From contig LR990039.1 in NCBI GenBank assembly GCA_905147135.1, positions 34,779,708 through 34,843,707 of the forward strand: a DNA stretch of 64,000 nt, in the 5' to 3' direction. This document shows positions 25,601 through 37,600 of the stretch, one piece after another. The DNA is from Blastobasis lacticolella (Eukaryota > Arthropoda > Insecta > Lepidoptera > Blastobasidae). The notes below the pieces were generated by a model that saw only the letters and a list, made by a program, of their open reading frames with translations, had not been told where the DNA came from and ran no database searches. The position numbers were made by a program, and so were the translations under genes. How positions within the stretch are numbered: the stretch's first letter is position 1; every line of letters begins with the position of its first letter.

Positions 25601-28600
25601 CTGCCGAGAGAGTGGGGGTGGGGCTCCTGCTGCGGGTGATACGGCTGCCCAAGTGAGTGGGGGTCCAATTGGCGCCAGGACAATGAAGGCGCTGCTCCGC
25701 CGAGCAAAAGTTGTAAATTTCTATGTTGTCAACATGTATTCGGCATTATTTTTCCTTGGAGAGATGCTTCAAAACCTGGTCTCCACCAAACAACAGTTGA
25801 CAACTCATGTTGATGACAAAAAGTGCCAACTTATTTCAGTGGAGCGGCGCGCGGCGCCTTAACGCGAGTTTGAAATTCCACTAGATAGCAACAACGATTT
25901 CCGGTGAGAGATTTTCTCCATATCAACCCTATAGAAGGACCAGGGTGAGAGTAGGTAACCTGTATATTTTTTCGTAATTAAGTAATATTCTTTCGTGTAC
26001 TCCACGATTTTTATGAATATTAAATAAATATTAATAATTGAACAGATGAGTTACTATGACCGGAACTCCTACAATAGGTAGCAATGTACTATCGAACCAA
26101 CTGAATCGCGACCCACTGTGGGATCTTTACATAGTAACATATTGAAATGACCGTATTGCTTGGCAAGGCAAATCACTTGTCTTGATGACTTTGTTAAAAA
26201 GGTCTACAGTGGGTCACGGATTCAGTTGGTCGATTGTACTATGTAAGAATACCGGCGGAATAATATGTATATATTTATTTTATTTTATAGTATGGCATGG
26301 CACCCAAAACATAAGCTTTGCTTTGGCGGGCAACGCATTGGTGACTCCCCTGGTGTTGCTGATGTCCATAGGCGGCGGTGACCACTTTCCAACACTTTCA
26401 TAAAAATAAAAAAAACTATGTGGCTAGATGGCGCTGTCTTAATTGTCCAAGCATCTTATTTACTTATATGATTATTTGTGGTATCCCCCCAGCTACAAGC
26501 TGCGCATCGAATGCATGCTACTGAAGGAGGAGTGGGGCGCGACCGCGGGCTACCTCGAGAGCGCCATCAACGCCATCCTGGTCGCCGGGGACGACCTCAT
26601 CAACTCCAGGGCCATACAGGTCAGTGAGGCGCCACACCACTAGCCTAACTCATCCAGTCCACTGCAGGACTTAGGGCCACTCCCGCGAAAGGGGAGCTTG
26701 TTGCCATAATCTCCGCGCTTGACAGGCGGATTGGAGATCGCAGTGTTGTAAATGTAACAATGGAAAACGCTGCTGCCCATTTTCCAGACTACGGAGACTC
26801 TAGATCTTTTGCCTCGAAAACATTAGTCGCCTTGTACGACACCCGCGAGTGGAAGGGGTAATTATTATTTTATTTTATTTGGAACACCAACAGCTATCAA
26901 ACAACATGATATTAATATTCTTACGAAACAGAAAGCCAATTACATATCTCCGCTCGATTGCTAATAATTCTTTAATTTCAGTAATTTAATTTGTTCCGTT
27001 TTTTATTCCGTATGATCATATCATGGGTTCAGTTGCTAACGAAGTTCCATTGCTATAAATCTAAACTATTAAATCGATCATACGCAAAAGTAACGATTTC
27101 AATAATTGAAACCAGCCAATTGTTGGCAACACAGTTACGTTAGCCTACAGTAAAGCTGTACTATTGGTAAAATGAAGCTGTATTTATGTCTCTCGTTCAG
27201 ATATAAGTTGATGTGTGTGCATGGAGTACCAAACGAATGCTTTTCTATTCCATTCTAAATAAATCCCCTGTGAACGGTCGCGATCGCCAGGAGGTGTTGT
27301 ACCTGACGCTGATCGCGGGCAACTTCCTGAACGCGGGCGGGTACGCGGGCGGCGCGGCCGGCGTCAAGCTGTCCTCGCTGCAGAAGCTGTCCGACATCCG
27401 CGCCAACAAGCCGGGGGTCACCATGGTGCACTACGTCGCTATGGTACGCCGGGAGTGTTCACTTGCAATTGCAGTGGTGGACTAAAAATCGACTTGTCTG
27501 AGTTTGCTTGTATCGCATTTTTTGAAGAAAAAGTTGTGGACTGAATTTAGGATATTTAGGCGCTGTCCTATTTAGCAATAGTCGTACGACGGACGGCGCC
27601 CGACCAATAAGAGACCTCAAAACCGTGCGACCGTTGCCAATTAGGATAACGCCATATACTGTCCTTTTTTTTTAACAAATTATCGTTCGCCGTTCTTATT
27701 GGTTACAAGCCGGCGTTCACATCAACCACCAATCAATCCACGCCGTAAAAGCTGATTTAGCGTACTTAATTTGAATGAACCAACGAGAAACTCGTATTCA
27801 GCCTCAATACTTTATAGTTAAAAAAATTGAGTATAGAACATTATAATTAAATTTGCTAGCTTTTTTGTTTTTTTTTACTACCAAGGTGGGTAACAAGCTT
27901 ACAGCTTGCCTGATGGTAAGCAGTCACCGCAGCCTATGGACGTTTGCAACACCAGGGGCATCACCACCCACTTTTATTATTGATTGAGTTATTTTTCCAA
28001 AAGTCGGGCAAAACAAAAGTTTTGGTCCACCACTGTCATTCTCGAGGCTATCAGTATTTGCCACCTATATGCTACAACCGTGTGCCCCCACCGCAGCAAG
28101 CGGAGCGCAAGAACAAGGAGCTGGTGCACTTCGCGGACGAGACGCGAGCGCTCGAGGAGGCGGCCAAGGCGAGCGTGGAGCAGCTGCGCAACGAGATCCA
28201 GGGCTTGGACGCGCGCATCCGGCGGCTGCAGCGCGAGCTGGCCGCGCCCGCCACGCGGCAGGACCTCAAGGCGCAGATGGGGGACTTCCTGCAGGTACGC
28301 CGCACTGGGGACCTGGAGACTGGTTTATTTTACGGGGGATAAATAATTATAGGTCATTATAATTTAAATTTTTTTTATTTTATTTTACGGTGGATAAATA
28401 ATTATGGAAAAAAAATTTTTTTTTGTTATTTATTTCAGACAATGTCCATACACTTAGGTCCATAATAGGTACCTAATATATGAATAATAATGTCGTAATG
28501 TAAAATAAATGTCAAATAAAAAATAATAAAAAATTATATAATTTATTTCAGACATTGTCCATACACTTAGGTCAATAATAGGTAATATATGTATAATAAT

Positions 28601-31600
28601 GTGGTAATGTAAAATAAATGTCAAATTAAAAATGATCATAAAATAATTAAAAATACATAATGTCGAGTGAACTAAAAATTTAATCATTAGATAGAATAAA
28701 ATTGAAATGGAAATAAAAATAAATTTTAACATATATTATTATCAAAAATCATCTTGGCGTTAATGTCCCGGTTATGCTCTCGCGCACGAGGGCCCGGGGT
28801 CCGCCTTGACCATGATCCATGATCCATTTACCATAAATTATTATTGATTTGTAATCAATAATAGTAAATAAATTCATTCAATTTTATAGACAAAAATGCT
28901 TAACCACGTTATTTATGCTAGTCGTATTTTTGTCACCAGTATTGCGTAAAACATAATACGTCTTACTTATGTTTTTTTCAAATCTTAAATAAGTATTTAA
29001 GATTGACTAAAAAGTATATGTCGCTCCGCAGGCTAGACTACTAGACTGGCTGCTAAGCAAAGGAATCTCCTTGACATTATTTTTAATTAGAGACAATTAA
29101 GTCTATTTTTATTTAATAAGGAACTTGATCTTTTTAAAAAATAAAAATTGATTGAATTTTCAATCCATCGTGAAAACACCTTTACTAACTATTTTCTTAA
29201 CGCGAATGGCGTATAATGGCGGCGGAATGTTAGTCCCTTTCTAACCCCACGTTCAGAATAGCCATTGTCACTCATTCGTTTTACTCTAACCGTCGTTTCA
29301 CTATAATTGGTTGACGCATTCCGACCGGTTTCACTGTAACCGTCGTGTTACTTTCCGCGTCCGTCAGGTGGCGCAGCAGGAGGTGTCGGCGCTGGACAAG
29401 GACATGGACGAGGTGGAGAGCCTCCGGCGGCAGCTCGCCGAGTTCTTCTGCGAGGACCCCGTGTCCTTCAAGCTGGAGGAGTGCTTCAAGGTAACGACCA
29501 TCGTATAATGAAGTACCTACCTACTTAAGCTGGATCCACACGACACCAACTTGTGCTTGCACAGCGCGTTTGTACAAACGAAGTTTGCGCAAACGGATCG
29601 TGTAGACGTCAAATTTTAAATTAGAAAATTTTACGTTAACTTTTAAACTAGAAAATTTGAAGTCCGGCTTTACATTATATCTACGGTTTACCGTTAAGAT
29701 TAGTTTTCTTAAAAAATAACAGATGGCGCGATGAAAATTATCGATAGATATTGAAGTTTCCTATCGATTCCGATAAGTTTTGTGAGTGGCCGCAAAATCT
29801 TTATTTTTTAAAATGGCAGAATGTGTGTGGTGATTTTCTCTGTAGTAAATGTTCAATGATCTTTGAGAATCGTGGCATCCCATCGATATATTTCACCGTG
29901 ACTTGGCGGTTATGTGCCCGGTGTCTCGCCGGAGTAAGCCCTCGTGCGCGCTGATCGGTCTGCATGCGTCGCCCCTCTACCTGGATGAGCTCGCTTCACT
30001 TTCCCTTTGCTTTCTATTAGATTTTTGACGTTTGAAAAGGATTGATTAACATAATCCCAATTCAATCGGAAATGCGCTCGAAGATGCCGCGGCGCCAAGC
30101 ATTTTAAAATGTTTATAGATTTTATTTAACGTTACCTATGTAGGTAAGAGTTAAAAAGCGTTTATAAAAACCTCATCATCATCATAGCCCGTAACAGTCC
30201 ACTGCAGAACTTGGGCCTCTCCCACGAAAGGGGGGGTTATTGTCATAATCTCCACGCTCGGCAGGCGGGTTGGAGATCGCAGTGTTTAAATATAACAATG
30301 GATAATGCTGCTGCCCATTTTCCAGCCTACGGAGACTCTTGATCTTTTACCTCGAAAACATTAGTCGCTTCGTACGACACCCACGAGTGTAAGGGGTTGG
30401 TGCTATTCTACTCTGCCGGACGCAACACGGCCAAAAACCAATGTAAAAACTTAATTAAAAAAAAAAACTTTATTTAAATTTAATTATTTATTTTAGTATG
30501 ACCTAAGGTCTAAATCGATTTTTTAATATTAATTGACATTATAATTTTATTGACATTTGAATAATTATTGACACTATCTACTGTTGACTATTGAATAGGT
30601 AAAAATAAATTTTATAATAATGTTTTTGTAATACTTAAAATAAATAATTTTAAAACATTTGTTAATAATGATCTATTTGATTAATGACAAAATCTATATG
30701 CCGATGGCAGGTCGCAGAGGCTCCATTCTACCTAAACTGTACCCACTAACTGTATAACCTGTATACCACAAATGAATAAATGATTACAATTATGATTGTG
30801 ACCTATAATTTCCACTTGCGTGTGCGCAGATATTCGCGTCGTTCTGCGCCAAGTTCCGCGCGGCGGTGGGCGACAACGAGCGGCGGCGAGCGCTCGAGGA
30901 GCAGGCGGCCGCGCGCCGCCGCGCCCGGGAACACCACCACGGGAAGGCCAGGGCCGGTATGTGCACACGGGATCCCGATGTTATGCATTACTGTATGCAT
31001 AAGTTGTTTAAATTGATAGCGCCTTAGCTTTTTTATGAAATTTTATTTTATTAGGAAAACTTACAGCCTAATTAAGTTACATTAAATTGGTGGATAAATG
31101 GGTAACACACAACCTTTTAGAAGTTTTCACCAGTAGGTATGAAAATACAGTGGCATTGTTTCAAAACGTAAATACAAATTCTAGCCGTAAACGATTCAGT
31201 AAACGTGAACGAAAGTGGTCACCGCCGCCTATGGATATCAGCAATACAAGGAGCGCTACCAATGCGTTGCCAGCCTCGACGAGACCTCTAACATACCTCT
31301 TGAACGATCCCATGTCAAAAGGAAACATGTGGCTGGGAGCTCATGCCACATCCGAATGGTACGAGCGAGAAACGTTCTTTCGAACCTTGGCGTGGACGCC
31401 AACAAACACAACGAATAAACAAACTACTAAATAAAAAATAACTGGTCCAACGTTGAGCTTTATTGCAGTAACGTGTGTGGGTTAATGACAAAAAATGCAA
31501 AGAAGCCTCCAACCCGGTTACCCGGGTGCATAACAGTTCATTGAATTGAGCGATGTAGCCTTTGTTTCATCCGGATATCGTGTCATGATTTCTAAAAACA

Positions 31601-34600
31601 AACTAACGACGTCTTGCACCGAATTCTTAAACGTATTTTCGCTGATACTTAAACAAACTTCATAAAAAAAAACGCTTTACGTAATTTTTGCGATGAGCAG
31701 TTTTCCAGTAGGTATTGTCAATTGGTTTCAAAAAGCATCAATAGATGGCGCTCCTACAATCTTGGTAATTTTTTAACAAAAGGTTCAACGAAAATATTTT
31801 AATACAAACCTTTCATATTATCTGGGATTTGTATTGCGTCCATTCTTGATCCTAGTATCCATAAAACGAATTGACTCAGTCAAATTGATGTTTGTTTTGT
31901 TTGTAATAATTTAATACAACCTCTAAAATGGTTAAAAACTATTGATAAATACAATATTATCCAAGACAACGTACCCGGTGTATAAATCCTCTTTGCTAAG
32001 AACATATTTCAAGCGATTATCATTTACCAAAATAGTCGGGGCGCCATCTAGGGAGTGGTTAGGAATGCTTTTAGATAACTATTATTGAAACTTAGGAAAA
32101 CTGCTCATTGTTTAAAAATTTGGTGCAAGCTGAGTTAACCTATTTCTTATCTTATCCTATTGGTTCCACAACCCATTTTCGTTGCTCACACTCTACGATG
32201 TTTGCCTCTGTCGGCGGTCCAGCCGGCAGCGTGGGCAGCACCCCCGCGTCGGAGTGCGAGTCGCTGATGGAGTCGCTGCTGCTGGACATCCGGCACGGGC
32301 TCGGCCGCCGCTCGCTGCGGCGCGCGCACGACCCCTCGCCCTCGCCAGGTAACTATGGGCTCTGGGTGCGCCGGCGTAGGGTCCAAGTTCGCTTGCACGG
32401 GATAAGGCGACGAGGGCGATGTTTCTTTAAAAATTTATTCTGTCAATTCCACTTGATTTTAATTATATCAATGTCTGATTACCATTAGACAGGCAACCTT
32501 ATATGCCACGGTGGTAACATAGAATATACTTTTTTTTTTCAGTACAATAGAAGTAGGAAATTATGCCAAAACTGATAAACCATTTTCTGGCGTAAATGTA
32601 TAGAACAATGGGCGCTTACGCGAATCAATATTCCAAAAGGGGGCGCCACTTGTTCCTGAGGTCCTGTCTTTTTTATGGTACTCAGTCAAAATACGTCGTG
32701 CTATACTTGCTTAGAAGTTAAAGTTAAGTTAAGTTGGGTTCAAAGTTGAAAGTTGAATTGAAGATATTGGCTAACATCAAGACCCATCACCATGGGACAT
32801 CAGCTCTCATAGTAAATGCAATGAAATTCCACGGCGTCAGAACGCGTGTATGGCGTGTAATGATATGGTCTCACGCGTCACATCATCACAAGCATCACTC
32901 GGACCACAGACATTTGCATAGACATAGACAAATCCGCATACACGTGTCGCATCACTCGCGTCACATGGCACCACGTGGCGTAGGTCTAGTGTGGCTCTAA
33001 TGTAAGGTCGTGTATCATGCCATGACATCCCTGTAACCGCTCCGTTGTGTCGGCAGACGTGACCCCGACAGGCAGCCTGCGGCGGCGCGGGCGCGCGTCT
33101 CCCGGGGAGCCGGGCGAGGAGGGGCTGCTGGAGTTCCTGCGGCACGCCTCGCCCGCCGCCAACGACCTGCGCGAGCGCAGCGCCTGGGGCAGCCTCGGTA
33201 CGCCACCACCGATCATTATTTTTTATCAGCTCTACTAAACTAGACACAAATTGACCTCTTTTCCAATTCTCTTGGTGGCTACAAAAAGTTTATTTATGAT
33301 TTTTTTATAGTTCAAGTTGCTTTGTTTGACATTGTTTAATTTTTAGTTTATACTAAATTCCTTTTTCTTTATTTATTTTGTTTTAAATGAAACTGAACGA
33401 GAATGTTGGGTCACCAATATGGGACTCGTATTAGAATAACTTTATGTAACAATATGTGTATGGACCACTGCATCACTATGCTGATATTTACGATAGTTTT
33501 CAGCTGTAACATCTGGTATTGGTGTTAACAGTGGAAGTGTTAAAAAATACGTAATCCGAATCTCAACCCCCCTCTCCACCCTCAGACCGTTCGTGGTCGC
33601 GCCGCGGGGCGTCGCGTGCACGTCTCGAGATCCCGGAGCGCGAGCGTGCGCCGCCCTCCCCCGCGCCGCCCTCCCCCTCCCCCGCACCCTCCCCCTCCCC
33701 CGCGCCCTCCCCTGCCCCTGCGCCGCACCCGCAGCCGACGCACGTGCACCCCGCTCACGTGCCGGCCGAAGCGCCAAAGCCCAAGTAAGTGTTGGCAGGG
33801 AGTTTGTAATGACTAAAGTGCTTACTTACTCCATATGGTTCATTCAAATTTATATGACGATGACAGGCCATGGGTTCTTTTTGGACACATCCGTCTGATT
33901 TCGTCAATTCGTGTTTTTTTTTTCACGATTTGGCGAGAGAAACCACGAGATGGCGCCACTGAGACGTGAGGTCTGCTGTCAAATTAAAACAATGTTATTG
34001 GCACAAATGATTTTTTCAACTTACAGCAGATGATTCTCTCATATAACACCTTACAGTTTCGTATAATGAATTAGAAGTGACCCGTGTATGTGTCCTGGCA
34101 GGGAGTGGCGCCAGAAGATCGAGTCGTGGCTGCGCGCCAACAGCGCGGAGGAGGCGCGCGACGCCGAGCTGCGCGAGCGGGCGCGCCGCCTGCAGGCCAA
34201 CCGCCGCTCCTTGGAGAACGACTCCGGTCAGTACGCACCCCCGCCCGCCGGCAGCGCGGAGCGGCCGCGCCGCCTGCAGGCCAACCGCCGCTCCTTGGAG
34301 AACGACTCCGGTCAGTACGCACCCCCGCCCGCCGGCAGCGCGGAGCGGCCGCGCCGCCTGCAGGCCAACCGCCGCTCCTTGGAGAACGACTCCGGTCAGT
34401 ACGCACCCCCGCCCGCCGGCAGCGCGGAGCGGCCGCGCCGCCTGCAGGCCAACCGCCGCTCCTTGGAGAACGACTCCGGTCAGTACGCACCCCCGCCCGC
34501 CGGCAGCGCGGAGCGGCCGCGCCGCCTGCAGGCCAACCGCCGCTCCTTGGAGAACGACTCCGGTCAGTACGCACCCCCGCCCGCCGGCAGCGCGGAGCGG

Positions 34601-37600
34601 CCGCGCCGCCTGCAGGCCAACCGCCGCTCCTTGGAGAACGACTCCGGTCAGTACGCACCCCCGCCCGCCGGCAGCGCGGAGCGGCCGCGCCGCCTGCAGG
34701 CCAACCGCCGCTCCTTGGAGAACGACTCCGGTCAGTACGCACCCCCGCCCGCCGGCAGCGCGGAGCGGCCGCGCCGCCTGCAGGCCAACCGCCGCTCCTT
34801 GGAGAACGACTCCGGTCAGTACGCACCCCCGCCCGCCGGCAGCGCGGAGCGGCCGCGCCGCCTGCAGGCCAACCGCCGCTCCTTGGAGAACGACTCCGGT
34901 CAGTACGCACCCCCGCCCGCCGGCAGCGCGGAGCGGCCGCGCCGCCTGCAGGCCAACCGCCGCTCCTTGGAGAACGACTCCGGTCAGTACGCACCCCCGC
35001 CCGCCGGCAGCGCGGAGCGGCCGCGCCGCCTGCAGGCCAACCGCCGCTCCTTGGAGAACGACTCCGGTCAGTACGCACCCCCGCCCGCCGGCAGCGCGGA
35101 GCGGCCGCGCCGCCTGCAGGCCAACCGCCGCTCCTTGGAGAACGACTCCGGTCAGTACGCACCCCCGCCCGCCGGCAGCGCGGAGCGGCCGCGCCGCCTG
35201 CAGGCCAACCGCCGCTCCTTGGAGAACGACTCCGGTCAGTACGCACCCCCGCCCGCCGGCAGCGCGGAGCGGCCGCGCCGCCTGCAGGCCAACCGCCGCT
35301 CCTTGGAGAACGACTCCGGTCAGTACGCACCCCCGCCCGCCGGCAGCGCGGAGCGGCCGCGCCGCCTGCAGGCCAACCGCCGCTCCTTGGAGAACGACTC
35401 CGGTCAGTACGCACCCCCGCCCGCCGGCAGCGCGGAGCGGCCGCGCCGCCTGCAGGCCAACCGCCGCTCCTTGGAGAACGACTCCGGTCAGTACGCACCC
35501 CCGCCCGCCGGCAGCGCGGAGCGGCCGCGCCGCCTGCAGGCCAACCGCCGCTCCTTGGAGAACGACTCCGGTCAGTACGCACCCCCGCCCGCCGGCAGCG
35601 CGGAGCGGCCGCGCCGCCTGCAGGCCAACCGCCGCTCCTTGGAGAACGACTCCGGTCAGTACGCACCCCCGCCCGCCGGCAGCGCGGAGCGGCCGCGCCG
35701 CCTGCAGGCCAACCGCCGCTCCTTGGAGAACGACTCCGGTCAGTACGCACCCCCGCCCGCCGGCAGCGCGGAGCGGCCGCGCCGCCTGCAGGCCAACCGC
35801 CGCTCCTTGGAGAACGACTCCGGTCAGTACGCACCCCCGCCCGCCGGCAGCGCGGAGCGGCCGCGCCGCCTGCAGGCCAACCGCCGCTCCTTGGAGAACG
35901 ACTCCGGTCAGTACGCACCCCCGCCCGCCGGCAGCGCGGAGCGGCCGCGCCGCCTGCAGGCCAACCGCCGCTCCTTGGAGAACGACTCCGGTCAGTACGC
36001 ACCCCCGCCCGCCGGCAGCGCGGAGCGGCCGCGCCGCCTGCAGGCCAACCGCCGCTCCTTGGAGAACGACTCCGGTCCATACACGCGGAACCTGGAATGA
36101 GCTCAACCAGAGGGGCTGTTAGCTATCTGTCTTATCGGGCTCTTTTATCAGGTGGTAGTAGGACTTAAATAGAGGTATTGGTTAAAAAACAGATTCGTCA
36201 TTTTATAGCAGTTATCAGTCAGTAGTCATTAGGATAAATTATTTATTTATTTTATTTGCCAACGGGAACAGATTCCTTAACAAGGTCACTAAATGATGTT
36301 GTACGATATTTTTGTTTTCCTGTGGATAAGCGACATTTTTTTTTAACCAAGCGACAGAGTTCGTTTGTTGTAACCGCATGCGTGTCTGTTGCAGAGAGCG
36401 AGCGCAGCACGACGCTGGACACGCTGGCGGAGACCCGCGGCGAGTGGCGGCCAGCGGTGCTGCCCGACAGCGACGTCGTGCGAGCGCTCGAGACCGTCGA
36501 GGGTGAGCATCCGCGACGCCGGCTTGCGTTGCTACGACTACTACGAGGCGGTATGCTTATATCTTTTTTTATTGCATTCCAGACGTGCAACCCCAGACGA
36601 AAGACAATCGGGTCCCGTGGAGAAACAGCGAGGAGAACGAGGAGATGCGGCGGCTGCGGCGGCAGCGCTCGCGGCCGCAGGTGGAGATCGCGCCCGCGCT
36701 GCACTCCATCTGCGAGGAGGAGCGCCGGCGGCAGCCCGGCCCCGCCCCGGCCCCGGCCCCCGGCCCGGCCCCGGCGGCCCCCGCGGCCCCCGCGCGCGCC
36801 GACATCGACGCCGACAACGTGGAGACCCCGCCCGCGGCGCGCCGCCAGTTGCAACCGCCGCCGGAGCGCGAGCCCTGCCGCCGGCTGCAGGCCTCGCTGG
36901 CCACCGCCGACCGCGCCACCGCCGACATGCGCGACCTCTGCCAGGAGATCCTCGGCGACGGCCAGTTCGACCGGTTCTCGGCTGCGCGACGCACGCGCCG
37001 CTACAAGCGAGCCGCCGACGCCGCCGCCGACCTCCCCGCGCCCGCCGCGCCCGCCGAGCTGCTCGCCGACACGCAGCTGGTGCGGCCCACGCAGCTCGCC
37101 GTCACCGCCTCCTACCCCCTCCCCGCGCCGCAGCCCGCGCGGGCCGAGCCCCCGCCCGCGCCCTCCCCCTCCGTCGCCCCCGCCCCCGCCCCCGCGCCCG
37201 CCCCCACCAGCGCCGGCGACGACCGCAAGGACGAGAAGGAGAACCGGCTGAAGCGGTGGCAGGACAGACTCAAAAACCAAAGCACGGACCGAACACCGAC
37301 CAAAGACAGCAAGGCGCACCCCTACTCGCGGATGCGGCGGCAGACCTCGATCAACCAGGAGGACGTGCAGAAGGCGATCCGCGAGCTCAAGTCCCCGACG
37401 GAGACGCCGGCGGCGGTGTGGTCGCGCGGCGGCCGGCGGCCCGCGGCGGCCCCGGCGGCCCCGGCCCCGGCCCCGGCGCGGCCCGCCGAGCGCGCCGGCT
37501 CCCCGCGCATCCCCAAGGCCCGGAGCGAGCACGAGCTCAACGACGAAGGCTTCGAGGAGACGCAGAGCCTCAACTCGGAGAGCGCCTCGCAGGGCGCGTC

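Noticed and set aside
24505..25660. Repeat arrays considered as CRISPR
   Set aside because: Units are directly tandem without unique spacers, the context is an insect gene, and there are no cas genes.
24925..25707. 260-aa and 191-aa reverse frames with LGSCMNRSTH/LGQLYEPQHS repeats
   Set aside because: They simply translate the 30-bp donor array on the wrong strand.
32734..33000. His-rich ORF (HASHHHKHHSD...)
   Set aside because: A CAT/CAC-rich intronic low-complexity stretch between exons 17 and 18, without coding support.
34016..36168. Several 660-700 aa open frames on both strands over the VNTR
   Set aside because: They are open because the 84-bp unit lacks stops in most frames. Only the + frame joined by splicing to 33784 and 36395 fits the formin.
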